Below are positions 1-10,484 of a stretch of 64,000 nucleotides of DNA, piece by piece (positions within the stretch are counted from its first letter, which is position 1; each line of letters starts with the position of its first letter). This DNA comes from Trachythela sp. YZ-2020. Its lineage: Eukaryota > Cnidaria > Anthozoa > Malacalcyonacea > Clavulariidae. A program made the position numbers and the translations under genes. The stretch spans positions 292,001 to 356,000 of the forward strand of contig JADLSH010000103.1 in assembly GCA_016169945.1 (NCBI GenBank), in the 5' to 3' direction. A model generated the notes under the pieces. It was not told the DNA's origin. It searched no databases and saw only the letters and a list, made by a program, of their open reading frames with translations.

Positions 1-300
1 TCGAAATATGGGAAGCTTAAATTTGAATATGCTTGCTCAAATTTCATGTAAAGACGCTAGTCCAAGGTTTTTCCTTGCGAACGCAAAGGCAAACTGTGTG
101 TTATAGTATTATAAAGTTACTTATATATTCTTATTCCGTGTATTCGACTGTGAAAGTAAGTTTGTAATTTATAAAATGAGCATGACCATCTCGAACAGTC
201 GACGCACTTCGATAACTTCGGGCCATTCCATTTAATACCCCCCCCCCCTATGGACGAGATGTCAGATTTATATACCCTTAAGAAATCTTATATTTGCCGT
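1..300. other. Unassigned AT-rich sequence
   Basis: I see no gene, RNA or clear repeat here apart from a C homopolymer of about nine at 239-248. Confidence 0.5.
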
Positions 301-480
301 GACCCCTCAGAAATCGGCAAACCTCAGAAATTACTATGAACGGTATGAGAAATTCCTGAACCCCTCAGTAATTTTGCAAATTTCCTGAATCCCTCAGAAA
401 TTTGAGAAATATTTTCTCAACCCCTCAGAAATTCGATAAATATTTTTGCAACCTCTCAGAAATTTAAGAAATTGGTCTAT
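301..480. repeat. Degenerate 'ccctcagaaatt' repeat
   Basis: The motif cc(c)ctcagaaatt recurs about six times at irregular intervals of roughly 24-37 bases (near 303, 325, 361, 391, 421 and 453), with gcaaatttcctgaa-type filler between. It has no open frame. It looks like a decayed tandem repeat. Confidence 0.6.
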
Positions 481-770
481 AAATGCGAGAATTATTTATT
501 ATTGAGCATACAGTTAAATACTGAGAGGCCTCTGCTTGCAGGGTTAACGTTGATACAGCTAATTATCGATTACCGGATAATTTTTCCTTAAACCGGTAGA
601 GCAAGTCAACGACTGAATATTGATCTAATAATATAATATTGATTGTCAAACAATCAATAAAGAACTATGGATATACCAAAAAGACATTTTTTCATAATTT
701 CTGAATTCAGCTGCTTTATTATTTATATACACACAACTATTAAACAGACATTTCAAATTTGACCTGTATT

Positions 771-855
771 GATTAACCTATAGCCTTAGGTAAAATATTT
801 CAGGTATGATATTTGATCATAGTTATTTCCTGATACTTAAGATTTTAGCTAGGTA
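771..855 (+). repeat. Inverted repeat arm, partner at 7515-7611
   Basis: The block from 'gattaacctatagcc' to 'gattttagctaggta' reappears as its reverse complement at 7515-7611 with small indels. The arms are about 6.7 kb apart and enclose the BEL element and two foldbacks. They could be termini of an old composite element or two opposed copies of a dispersed repeat. Confidence 0.7.
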
Positions 856-999
856 TAGTATACAGTCATTGAAATATTTTGTTAACTAAAGATGCTATTC
901 TAGTGCTAATTATCTATCAACACCATATTTAACAGTCACGACTCACGAGATTTAAAACTACAGTGTCCTTTATATTTAGTTTTCGAGACAGTTTAGTTA

Positions 1000-1270
1000 A
1001 AGAGAGCTTCATAACAATTGTAAAATATATTTCATAATCCCTCTCAAGTCTCAATTCGACCAATATATATAATTTATGTGGCCCATCATGACCTTTGAAT
1101 ATAGTTTGAACATTCACGTGCATGAAAGAGTTTGTACAATATATTACTTTTGTACCGGTTTGTGCAGTTTTACTGCCATGGTTTTCATGGACGCTTGTCC
1201 GTGTTAACGTTTCCCCGTCATTGAGATCCGCGCTTATCGCTCGTGGTTCGTGGCCAGGGTTAAGTTGTCT
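1000..1270 (+). repeat. Diverged direct repeat, partner at 6675-7020
   Basis: Shared landmarks in the same order in both copies are 'agagagcttca', 'tcgaccaatat', 'catgaccyttgaatata', 'acgcttgtccgtgtt' and 'tcgtggccaggg'. No intact frame is conserved between copies. A shorter related block ('aacaccatattt...ctacag') occurs near 920-970 and again near 1302-1360. It is an old dispersed repeat of unknown class. Confidence 0.6.
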
Positions 1271-1492
1271 GAACCATAGCATGCAAGTGTTAATTACCTA
1301 ACAACACCATATTTCATGGTCATGAGATAACAAACTAAAAGTTTTAAGCTACAGCGTTCCTAATAATTTTCAAGCAAAAATCATGTTTTCAAACACACGC
1401 ACTTTAACATAATGCTGTCTACATGAACGACACGGTCTATTTGCCGATCTGTGCTAGGATCTGTGCGAGTGGCATATAGAGCATACACTGCA

Positions 1493-1905
1493 TGTATCTC
1501 GATCGTCTCTCGTTTGGGTATAATTTGCGTTGTGTATCAGCGTCTCTTCGACAATCGGGAACGGCAAGCGGAGGTTCTTTCAATAATGGTTGTAAACAAT
1601 GACGGACGATCCACACAGTGGTTTTAAAGATATATGTTTACTTACAATTCATACTCTCGTCAAGCGAGTCAGGGAAAACTATATACAAAACAATATCAGA
1701 AAAGTGTGTGTAAAGTGCAAGTGTAATTTTATCCATGTGAATTATCTTAGCCAATCAAGTTCGAGTACGTTTTGTGGTTACTATAAATTGTACATTAATA
1801 TGACGTGTGCTAGATCTATGTTATTAAAGGTGTGTAATTTGATATCCATAAAGTTAGTGCAACTATAATCTGAAGTACTAAAGTGTTTTTCGCTATTTCG
1901 CGACA
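1493..1905 (-). repeat. 3' LTR of BEL/Pao element A
   Basis: This block is highly similar to 4716-5132 over its whole length, with a few substitutions and indels. On the minus strand it begins TGTCGCGAAAT and ends near GAGATACA. The frame that stays open in both LTRs (89 codons on the plus strand) is not evidence for a protein; it follows from recent common origin. Confidence 0.9.
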
Positions 1906-1959
1906 TTCTCCGGGGGCGCAACAATGTGGATGTCCAGCTTTTAATTTTCTCTTTCGCTG

Positions 1960-2213
1960 CTACGCTGTCGCTCTTCTCTCTCTATGTGGTGGGTCGCTGG
2001 ATGTTTGGTCTTTCTTGACTCTTGGTTGTTCAGCTGCAGGACAATCCTTAAAAGTTGTTGTAGCTCTGATTTCCAGTGGATATAGTTTTTCAATCGGTCG
2101 GTTAGTACGACCGGTGCTTGTTCTAATATTTACTGCTCGAACCAGACCATCGTTGCCAGTGATGAGGCTTTCAACGACCGCTAATCTCCAATTGATACGT
2201 TTCGTGTCATCAT
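1960..2213 (-). pseudogene. C-terminal tail of BEL/Pao pol (DUF5641-like)
   Basis: Read on the minus strand, this stretch ends at a TAG (1960-1962) and contains the signature of the domain after BEL/Pao integrase: WRLAVVESLITGNDGLVRA followed by TNRPIEKLYPLE. It directly abuts the end of the gag frame at about 2215, so everything from protease to integrase has been lost. In intact relatives roughly 3-4 kb lie between these two parts. Confidence 0.8.
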
Positions 2214-2217
2214 GGAC

Positions 2218-3240
2218 TTACACGACGTCACTATAGGAATCTCGTTTTTCGCACTTGTCTTGTGGAATTCTCGAAGGGAAGTTAAGTACTCCTCTTCGCA
2301 AGTTCGCCTGAAACGCAATTTGTTTTCGTGCAGCCGGGTCACTTACTACCGTGCAATCGTTCGGTGTGTGAGATCCCCTGCAGAAGGTACATGCTTTCGG
2401 TGTAGAGGGGTTAGATGTTTTGAACTTTGAGTTGCTGAAATTCCCCCCAGGCCTTTTGTATTGGCTCGCGTTCGTTGATAAGCTCGAAGTGGAAGGGAAG
2501 GTGTCAAATGACTGACTTAAATGGTTAAGTTTATTTGTCTCTTCACCTGCCTCAAGAATTAGAATTTCCTTCGAAACAGTTTTGCGTAATTGTTCTAAAT
2601 TTAAATCTGTGGTCCCATGTTCTCGGATAAGATTGTGCTTTACTGTGGTCGGAAGTTTACTCAAGATAATAGGCACTAGGAGATCACCATAGGAGTCTTG
2701 TGCTTTCCCCAAAGCTTCAAGGCTTCGGACGTGATTTTCCATACGGTCATAAAACCCACGTAGACTAGTTACGGACTCAGATGGGCTCGGGAGGTCTAAC
2801 AATGCTTGCATGTGTGCTTTTGTGATTTTATGTGGTTGACCAAATCTTTCTTCTAGTATCTTGACTGACTGTGCATAGTTTGTATCTGTTAGGGGTAAGC
2901 CCTCGCTTGATCTAGCCGCTTCTTCCGCCAGATGCGCTTTTAGATAATTGAATCTTTGAATGTCACACAAGGTAGAGTTGTCATGAACTGCGGCCTTGTA
3001 CGAATGCCAAAACATTTGCCATTTTAGTGGATTCCCATTGAATATTGGTAGGATTAACTTAGGTAGTCTATCTGTGCTCGAATTGTTCAATTGCGGTGAG
3101 TTATTGTGACTTGAGAGGACGAGCGTTCTCCTTGATTATAGCTTTGCGTGCCAGACAACACGTCGCTATGACTAGGCGTAGCGGTTTCATTAGAACTAAT
3201 AAAGAATTGTATGCGGTACCTTTTTCCATGACCTCACCTA
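2218..3240 (-). pseudogene. gag: BEL/Pao gag, central and C-terminal part
   Basis: A minus-strand frame open from about 3090 to 2218 encodes the capsid-like DUF1759 domain of BEL/Pao gag (NGNPLKWQMFWHSYKAAVH, later LEERFGQPHKI and LSKLPTTVKHNLI) followed by a CCHC zinc knuckle, C-X2-C-X4-H-X4-C (CTFCRGSHTPNDC, about residues 232-244 of this frame). Upstream, between 3090 and 3240, reading continues only after a frameshift. The N-terminal part lies across the foldback at 4444-4698. Confidence 0.85.
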
Positions 3241-4443
3241 GGGCAATTGATAAAAGTAGAATAGTCGCGAATAGTACGAATAGTCGCGAATAGTGCGAAT
3301 AGTCGTCGAATAGTCGTCGAATAGTGCGAATAGTCGACGAATAGTCGCGAATAGTGCGAATAGTCGACGAATAGTGCGAATAGTCGACGAATTATGGCGC
3401 TTACATTCGCACATGTTTATGAGAGATTGCGGATGGTCCAAGGATGTCTTTTTAACCAGGTTTGTGGCTATTTTATGTCATTTTACATACCTCTTTCAAC
3501 TGGCTCACCATTGGGTTGCCACAGGGCCAGTATTATGAGTGAAATTTTGATAATAATTCGCCTATAAATTATTTATATACAGTAAAATAGTGTAAATTTA
3601 TGCACTTAATAATTTATACAAACGAAGTCTAATGTTTGTTTTATACAAACTAATATTGTTTATTGTTTACACATGAATATATAGATTATCAATTATATAT
3701 AAATACCATTTAATATTACTAAAAACCAGTTGTTGAGACAAATCCTATGCTATAATAGAGGTGCTCTAAAATTCATACCAAAAAGAAATATGTATTTTTA
3801 TCTCCATTTATGATACAGACAATGGCAGACAGAGTGAAACAGGAGGTAAAATTATTGGGTGTGGGTTTTCAGTGTTTTAGGTCTGTGTAGCCTGTTTGGG
3901 TATTAGAAAATGCTGATATAATGGATTATTTTTAGTAATATTAAATGGTATTTATATATAATTGATAATCTATATATTCATGTGTAAACAATAAACAATA
4001 TTAGTTTGTATAAAACAAACATTAGACTTCGTTTGTATAAATTATTAAGTGCATAAATTTACACTATTTTACTGTATATAAATAATTTATAGGCGAATTT
4101 TTATCAAAATTTCACTCATAATGCTGGCCCTGTGGCAACCCAATGGTGAGCCAGTTGAAAGAGGTATGTAAAATGACATAAAATAGCCACAAACCTGGTT
4201 AAAAAGACATCCTTGGACCATCCGCAATCTCTCATAAACATGTGCGAATGTAAGCGCCATAATTCGTCGACTATTCGCACTATTCGTCGACTATTCGCGA
4301 CTATTCGTCGACTATTCGCACTATTCGTCGACTATTCGCACTATTCGCGACTATTCGTCGACTATTCGCACTATTCGTCGACTATTCGCACTATTCGCGA
4401 CTATTCGTACTATTCGCGACTATTCTACTTTTATCAATTGCCC
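3241..4443. mobile_element. Foldback DNA transposon inserted in gag, 8-bp target duplication
   Basis: Two long near-perfect inverted arms (about 3241-3725 and 3929-4443) flank a spacer of about 200 bp. The outer ends are gggcaattgataaaagtag and its complement. The 8-base sequence ctcaccta sits just outside both ends (3233-3240 and 4444-4451) and is part of the interrupted gag frame. Next to each end the arm carries a tandem array of 'tcgcgaatagt' and 'tcgacgaatagt' units; the right array is longer. The spacer has no convincing coding sequence. An 8-bp duplication fits the hAT superfamily, but the ends lack a typical hAT CAG start, so class is uncertain. Confidence 0.9.
3246..3394. repeat. Tandem TCG(A)CGAATAG array, left arm
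   Basis: Units of 9-12 bases (gaatagtcgc, gaatagtcgac, gaatagtgc) are repeated here. The mirrored array at 4260-4430 has extra units, so the two arms have changed length independently. Translated, they give low-complexity RTIRRLFA-type peptides that should not be taken as genes. Confidence 0.85.
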
Positions 4444-4698
4444 CTCACCTAGATAGTCATCTGCCTCCACGATATCGCTTTCCAGGTCTTTCTCGCTTTC
4501 GATTTTACACAATATGTTCTCGTCGAGCTTTTTCAATTGTTCAATTTTCGTGTCGAATGTCTGTAGTGCGACTTGTAGTCGATGAATGTTCGTTTCGTTG
4601 ATCTCGTCTTTCATGAACGTTTCTACTTTGTTCCACGTCTTTGTTGCTTGTGCTCGTTGAGCGGGTCGAGTTATCTTTGCGCGTTTTAGATCGTCCAT
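4444..4698 (-). pseudogene. gag: BEL/Pao gag, N-terminal part
   Basis: A methionine codon on the minus strand at 4696-4698, three bases past the primer-binding region, opens a frame starting MDDLKRAKITRPAQRAQATK and running through a charged helical stretch to the foldback boundary at 4444. This is the usual N-terminal layout of BEL/Pao gag. The frame would continue at 3240 if the foldback and one target duplication were absent, but a further frameshift follows before the DUF1759 part. Confidence 0.75.
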
Positions 4699-4715
4699 CC
4701 TGGTCACGGCACCAA
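4699..4715 (-). promoter_or_regulatory. Primer-binding region of BEL/Pao element A
   Basis: On the minus strand TTGGTGCCGTGACCAGG follows directly after the 5' LTR end. The same motif follows the 5' LTR of the second BEL/Pao element at 20353-20368, so both were probably primed by the same tRNA. The tRNA was not identified. Confidence 0.75.
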
Positions 4716-5132
4716 TGTCTCGATCGTCTCTCGTTTGGGTATAATTTGCGTTGAGTATGGGCGTCTCTTCGACAATCGAGAACAGCAAGCGGAGGTTCTT
4801 TCAATAATGGTTGTAAACAATGACGGACGATCCACACAGTGGTTTTAAAGATATATGTTTACTTACAATTCATACTCTCGACAAGCGAGTCAGGGAAAAC
4901 TATATACAAAACAATATCAGAAAAGTGTGTGTAAAGTGCGAGTGTAATTTTATCCATGTGAATTATCTTAGCCAATCAAGTTCGAGTACGTTTTGTGGTT
5001 ACTATAAATTGTACATTCATATGACGTGTGCTAGATCTACGTTATTAAAGGTGTGTAATTTGATATCCATAAAGTTAGTGCAACTATAATCTAAAGTATT
5101 AAATTAAAAGTGTTTGTAGCTATTTCGCGACA
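4716..5132 (-). repeat. 5' LTR of BEL/Pao element A
   Basis: This is the partner of 1493-1905. It begins on the minus strand TGTCGCGAAATAG (5132 downwards) and ends GAGACA next to the primer-binding region. The LTR pair shows few differences, so insertion was relatively recent. Confidence 0.9.
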
Positions 5133-5319
5133 CACTGTTCAAACTCTGTAGTGTCATATTTCGGATTAGGGCCAATGAACCATGGGTGACATACGGTCAT
5201 AAAATCGTACATAAGGACGAATATTACTCTAAATTTTAGTATATTACTCATATTTTCTATGAAATTATTGAATGTATTACGTATAGCTACGCTACGCAAT
5301 ATATTCAATATCCACATTG

Positions 5320-5850
5320 AGACCCCGTCCACACGTATCCGGATTCGTTTGTATCCGCAAACATTTGTTGCGGATTCAAAAAGTTATGCGTCCACACGTA
5401 TCTGGGTTCGTTGCGTTTTCGACCGTCCACACGTATCCGCGAAAACGAACGAATACGCTAGAATCGCTTACAGAGCATGCGCTATCGAACTCAGCTTTGT
5501 GTTATTAGCGTGGGTGTATCTCAAATTTCATCAAATTACGTCATTGTTTTCAGAAAGTTGCGGTTACAGTGCGTCCACACGTGTCCGGATAAGTTGCGTT
5601 TTCAAAGGTTTCCGCTCTGGAGATAGACTGAGCCACAGACGAATGTGTGGCTCAGGCTACTCTGGAGATAGACTTTGTCAATAACGATGGAATTTTCAAG
5701 GAAGTATTTTGCGGGAAAGTGAGGAATTTTCGATTAAACTACTCTCTCGACTTCGTCGCTCGACCAAACTAGTCGAGGTCGACTTGGAGCAAGTCTACTC
5801 TGGAGACCGTTTTCAAAAAGGTGCGGTTACGCCTAAACGATGTACCTGTA
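5320..5850. repeat. Dispersed 'gtccacacgtatccg' repeat region
   Basis: The motif (c/g)cgtccacacgtrtcyg occurs four times (about 5324, 5390, 5424 and 5570), next to 'gttgcgttttc' and 'cgttttcaaaaaggtgcgg' stretches. Such GTCCACACG-containing blocks are typical ends of small DNA transposons in marine invertebrates. I could not pair two ends with a target duplication here, so the element is probably truncated or composite. 'ctctggagatagact' also recurs inside. Confidence 0.5.
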
Positions 5851-6008
5851 GGAAATTATATCAGTTTGAAAACGGATGAATATTTTACTTTGTGTGCTCA
5901 CGAAGATGCTGCATATTGTAATATACTTATTCGAGTTATAATGTCGTTGCGATTGTACTAACCATTTTATTTGATATTGCTTATTATCAATATAAGAAGA
6001 CATAATAA

Positions 6009-6373
6009 GGCCATTTATACGGAAGAAAATAAGTCGCGTCTTATATAAGACGCGAACACACTCGTATAAATGGTCAAATTCTAATAAAGAAGGGCCTTCG
6101 CTCGAAACGACGAAGTTCTTATTGTATTTTTCAGGTAGTTTTACAGTCTACTCATCCGCCGAATCTTCGTTATACTCGTTCTGAAGTCTGAACGCGTTCG
6201 AAATTCTAATAAGTCGCGACCTATTGTGAACCAGTCTGAACCCCTGTTCTTATTTAAGTCGCGATTTACTAGAATTTGACCATTTATACGAGTGCGTTCG
6301 CGTCTTATGTAAGTCGCGACTTATTTTCTCCCGTATAAATGGCCCTATTTTGTCTCGTATAAATGGCCCTAAT
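6009..6373. mobile_element. Foldback MITE with GGCCATTTATACG ends
   Basis: The left arm (aataaggccatttatacgg, aaaataagtcgcg, cgtataaatggtcaaattctaata) is mirrored on the right (tagaatttgaccatttatacgag, cgcgacttattttct, cgtataaatggccctaataag). The right end carries a second partial copy of the terminal motif. The middle (about 6088-6240) is not palindromic and contains a decayed hammerhead-like block, which suggests a nested insertion. It is non-coding. Confidence 0.75.
6088..6140 (+). repeat. Decayed hammerhead-like repeat, copy 1
   Basis: gaagggccttcgctcgaaac, then gacgaagttcttattgtat and ttttcaggtagtt. The same ordered landmarks occur at 26871-26935 and 49250-49302. The GAAAC and the stem-II-like hairpin (gggc/gctc with a ttcg loop) remain, but the CUGANGA box is lost. 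Confidence 0.6.
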
Positions 6374-6674
6374 AAGATATATGTAATGCACATCACTGTC
6401 AGCAGTGAGTACTTATTGAGACCTTTTCTATCCAACTTCACTTACACAGTTATAGCTACTTATAATCAGAAAAGCATCATGGACATCATGCAGCTATATC
6501 ATGAAAATGCTTTGTTATTGGCTTATCCTGTCTGTTAAGCTTTCAAGTCTTAACCTATTTAGTGATTTTGGTAAAAGACATCAAGGTTTCTGCATCTTAG
6601 ACAAGTTTTCTGGTAGTGGTAATGAACCAATTGTGTGTTTTCAACTGATGTTTATTTTCTTGGTAACACCGTAA

Positions 6675-7020
6675 GAGAGCTTCAATATATTTTTCAAGAT
6701 CCATCTCGATTTGAAACTTAATTCGACGTTGTCAGAATCGACCAATATGTGCATGGCCCCTCATGACCCTTGAATATAATTTCAATATTCGCGAGCGTGA
6801 GAGCGTTTTATATGACTCTTGCCGGTTTGTAAACGTTTGTAAACATCTACTTGCGCATTTTTACTTCCCTTGCCAGCATCTACGATTGTCTACGTTTTAT
6901 GGTCTACGCTTGTCCGTGTTTACGTTTTCCGCGTCATTAACATCCACACCATTGATTTGAGTGCTTATCAGATCAAAACTTCCTCGCTCGTGGGCCGTGG
7001 CTCGTGGCCAGGGCCGACTT
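6675..7020 (+). repeat. Diverged direct repeat, partner at 1000-1270
   Basis: Same landmarks and order as the 1000-1270 copy, with extra sequence in the middle ('gtttgtaaacgtttgtaaac'). It is non-coding as far as I can see. Confidence 0.6.
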
Positions 7021-7514
7021 GGCATATCCCACGTTAATCTTGGCGGCTTAAGTGATTTTATTTTTTAATATGAAATTGCAGTCATTGTCTGAACCCCGCC
7101 AAACCCTGTCCAAATCATTGCATTCGTCAAAACGTTATAGTTCACAAGGTGCTATAAATGGGAATATGTTTCTATATTATATGTATTATTGTGAATATGA
7201 AAATATCGAACGCGTTTTATCGTTCCTGCGCAGTGCGTTTATATAGGTGCCCTCTATAAAAGCACCTTGTTCTTGCGTGTCTATAGCTATCCAGCACCAA
7301 AACTTGCGCTTTTCCTTAGCTTACTTTGAGAAGCGTTAATAAAACAAGTTATATATGCTCTCTCCAACGGAAGGTTCAAATCTTCTTTCAATAATTGTTT
7401 TATGATACAATTCAATGAAATGAAACATTTCTACCAAGCTAGGATTAATACACCATAAATTAGCGTGATATGGTTGTAGGCTGTTATTCATCGCAATATA
7501 GCATCGTATTTCAG

Positions 7515-7611
7515 GGTATCTAACTAAAATCTTAAGTATCAGGAAATGAAGTCGTTTTATATATCAAATATTATACCTGAAATATTTTACCTAAGGCTAT
7601 AGGTTAATCAT
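7515..7611 (-). repeat. Inverted repeat arm, partner at 771-855
   Basis: Reverse-complement match of 771-855, including cctaaggctataggttaatc. It lies just upstream (plus-strand sense) of the hammerhead motif. Confidence 0.7.
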
Positions 7612-7725
7612 AATTGGATGTAATCAGAAAACCTAATTCCAATGTAATGATTTCTATTGTTTGCGGTAACCACTGCGTATTTTAATAAAATAAAATACAA
7701 TTGAGACTCGAAAAATTTCATTTTT

Positions 7726-7770
7726 ATAATTCTACGTTTCGACTTATCTTCAGTCATCTTCAGGAATTAT
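7726..7770 (-). ncRNA. Hammerhead ribozyme core (Penelope/retrozyme type)
   Basis: Read on the minus strand: stem I ataattc (7770-7764), core box CTGAAGA (7763-7757), stem II gact/agtc (7755-7752 with 7744-7741) closed by a gaagata loop, core box GAAA (7740-7737), a tiny self-complementary ACGT stem III, cleavage triplet GTA ending at 7733, and stem I partner gaattat (7732-7726), seven perfect pairs. Every conserved core base is present. A hammerhead with a minimal palindromic stem III is the form described for Penelope-like elements and retrozymes, thought to act as a dimer. I see no reverse transcriptase or GIY-YIG frame nearby, so this may be a solo terminal repeat or non-autonomous retrozyme. 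Confidence 0.75.
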
Positions 7771-7771
7771 G

Positions 7772-8648
7772 AAACTACTAAAATTTTACAAGTTATATAA
7801 ACACGAATACTGAGAACACGGTAAGATATGGGTTTTGCTTCTTTGTGGTTTATGTATTTCATTTTAGGTCGTGCCCTATAGTACTATGATAGACTTCCCG
7901 TTAGTTAATTTAATTAGCTTCCTCCCTGGCGTCTAGTGACGATCGGCATACTAAAATATTATCAAACAATAGCCGTTTTTATCATTTGTATACTAAATAC
8001 GTACGCATTACCATCTGGCCAACGCATTGCCTAGTGTAATCCGACGAACAATCAGACGAATAATTTGTCTTTGTTATGCGACTTGAGTATGAAAATGGGT
8101 ACTAGGCACACAGGCTGGTACGCCTAAATTCGTCCAGGCGGCAATGCGTCTTTAGTATAAAAACACCATTATATTAATCACAGATCACTAGCCGCGCAAG
8201 TCAGCCTGTGCGTGGTGGCTGAAATCTATATTTGCGCGCTTATCGTGTAGTATAACTGACAAAGAAATTCCATTGTCAATTCTGTGCGCATGCTTTAGAA
8301 ACTCTAGTAATAGAATTGTATTTCACTGTATAGCGTTGTATTACTCAAGACCTGTATTTAATGGGACTTTGTAGTTTTAATGGGAAAATGGTCGCATTAT
8401 ATTAGAATTTTTTTCTCGCTCGCATGCTTCTCGTAGTGTGTTTTGACAGATTGAAAGAGCTTACCGAGCCAGAGCCGCTGATTTTTTTCCGTCCGATTAT
8501 TTTATCGCCCATTTATATAATAACCACTCAAAAATAAAGCGAATGCTTCGCAGGCTAGAGCTTACCTGCAGTTTAGCGCTCAAAGGTATGATTGCATATC
8601 CTGACGAACCTATTTATCCCTTGTCTAACCATCTGTGTATGTGTTTGT
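7772..8648. other. Unassigned sequence
   Basis: I see no coding potential. It is AT-rich unique-looking sequence with no repeat I can pair elsewhere in the window. Confidence 0.4.
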
Positions 8649-9436
8649 CAGCGTTTCCACTTGGAAGGAAATTTCCTTCCAGAAGGATATTTTGGCCTTA
8701 GGGAGGAAATTTGGAAGGAAATAGTATTTGGGAGGAAATTTTGTTATCAGGAAAGAAATAAGAAGGAAATTATCTTATTTCTTATAAAACCTGAGAAAAC
8801 GGCAATTTCCAAACAAATTCGCTTCAGAAAATGCTGTCCTGCAGCATAGAAAATCTGAAAATTTCTGGGGAAGGACCCCCAGAGCCTTTATAAAAATAAT
8901 TAACGCTGAGAAAATTTTATCACAGCTACTACTTCATTCTACTTCGGTAAATTTAGTCCCCTCTTCTGACAATCCCTCCCCTCTGGGCCGTAGCGAGGGG
9001 GGTATTGGGGGGGTTCACTCCCACAACTTTTTGAGAATTGCTATATTCGGAAAATTACTTATCCATTCGGAAAATAACTGAAACATAAAATAACAAAATT
9101 TGAATCACTGAAGAGTGATATAGCACTCTATGAGATTCGTATTCAGAAAATTGAATCCTATTCAGAAGTGCGAAGTTTCAGTCCAAAGTTAAAAAAGCGA
9201 CTGAATTGTTTGTTTATTGAGATCATTTCCATTGGAATGTGTCACAAATACGAACTTCATTTTCCGAATTAAAATTACTAATCATTGATTTATTTAATCG
9301 GAAATACTGAAATTGCGGTCCAAAGCAATTATAGCGATATAAACTTAAAATTGAAAACTTAACTGTTTGAACTGAACGAAAAATCCCTTTCAACCGTTCT
9401 GCAGCCATTTAACAGCCCAACGAAAAGTGATGTTGA

Positions 9437-9641
9437 CAGGGCCGCCCTCAGAAAATTTATCAGGGGGGGTGTGAGGTCCTTTCAACCGACTGACTAACGA
9501 ACTTGTACCAACTACATTGTTGTTAGTCATCAAAAATATTTTTGCCTGCCGATTAAAATAGCACTTCTGCCGACTGAAACTCCAAATAGAATTTCTGGGG
9601 GGGTTTGACACCCCCCAAACCCCCCCGTAGGTCCGGCTCTG
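9437..9641. mobile_element. hAT MITE, 205 bp
   Basis: It begins cagggccgccctcag and ends gtaggtccggctctg. A perfect 8-bp target duplication gatgttga is present at 9429-9436 and 9642-9649. The element is non-coding, with G/C homopolymer runs just inside the ends. It splits a minus-strand frame of the surrounding element. Confidence 0.9.
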
Positions 9642-9988
9642 GATGTTGATCATATAAAACTCTTTCCAACGCGATCGTTCTGATTCAATTCGTTCTGTTG
9701 CAAAGTCTGATATTTTTGTCAAAGATGACAAAATAGTTTAGCATAAAAATCTTAATAGATGCTGCAGCAGAATCAGAGACGAAATTATAAAAATCACATT
9801 TCCCGACAAAATTAAATTATGCATACATGAGGCATAAACGTTCCTACTACTGTCGCCAAAATGAAAAATAAAAACATAGTCAAGGTCGAAAACACATAAC
9901 AAGCTCCAATATTTTATATAGACTTTATAGTGCTGAAATATGCAGTCTAAATTGTGTATTTTACGATGGTTATAACTTAACTCTGAAT

Positions 9989-10280
9989 CAGGGGCGTAGA
10001 AACGTATTCAACATTGGGGGAGCCCAAGCTCACGAGGCGCCACCATGGTTGGCGCCGAGCGAATTTTTTTTAAAATTTGAAGCCCCCAGATCGCCGGAAA
10101 CGGCCGTTTCAGAGTCGTATCTACCTCTTTTAGTTAGCTTGTTCAGGGAACTAAGCTGTTTCCATCATTTTCATGAAAATTATTCTATTTTTTGGGGGGG
10201 GCGAAAGATATTCCGGCCCCCCCTCATATAATATTGGGGGGGCCGCGGCCCCCCCGGCCCCCCCGCTTCCTACGCCACTG
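9989..10280. mobile_element. hAT MITE, 292 bp
   Basis: It begins caggggcgtagaaacg and ends cttcctacgccactg. A perfect 8-bp duplication ctctgaat occurs at 9981-9988 and 10281-10288. G- and C-runs sit inside the right end. It is non-coding. Its right end (cagtggcgtaggaagc on the minus strand) resembles the start at 43025. Confidence 0.92.
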
Positions 10281-10484
10281 CTCTGAATGCTATAAAACGT
10301 TCACCCAGAAAATACCATTTCAGGGACCCGAAATTTTACAATTTTCTTGCGCTTTCGGCAAGGAGCAGGATCATCTTAGTTAGAGGTCTGTATGCGTATT
10401 GCCTTATTGTGAAACTGACATTTTTTATACGTACGCTATGTTAACTGAGGGTTCGGTAATCACTTGTAAACTAATGATTTTGAA

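Larger units (their letters stand above)
1491..5132 (-). mobile_element. BEL/Pao LTR retrotransposon, pol-deleted, with nested foldback
   Basis: Two LTRs of about 415 bp bound an internal region that encodes, on the minus strand, a BEL/Pao gag and only the extreme C-terminus of pol. The primer-binding region follows the right-hand (5') LTR. A 5-base direct repeat 'cactg' lies at 1486-1490 and 5133-5137, consistent with a target duplication, although two extra bases at the left LTR edge make the exact end ambiguous. Protease, reverse transcriptase, RNase H and the integrase core are absent, so the copy was non-autonomous even before the 1.2-kb insertion at 3241-4443. Confidence 0.88.

Noticed and set aside
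3238..4452. Ile/Arg/Tyr-rich frames in the foldback arms
   Set aside because: They are translations of the CGAATAG tandem arrays, mirrored between arms; low complexity.
1599..5089. Paired 89-codon plus-strand frames (1599-1868 and 4820-5089) as duplicated genes
   Set aside because: They lie inside the two LTRs of BEL/Pao element A and are similar because the LTRs are copies; no domain and wrong strand for the element's genes.
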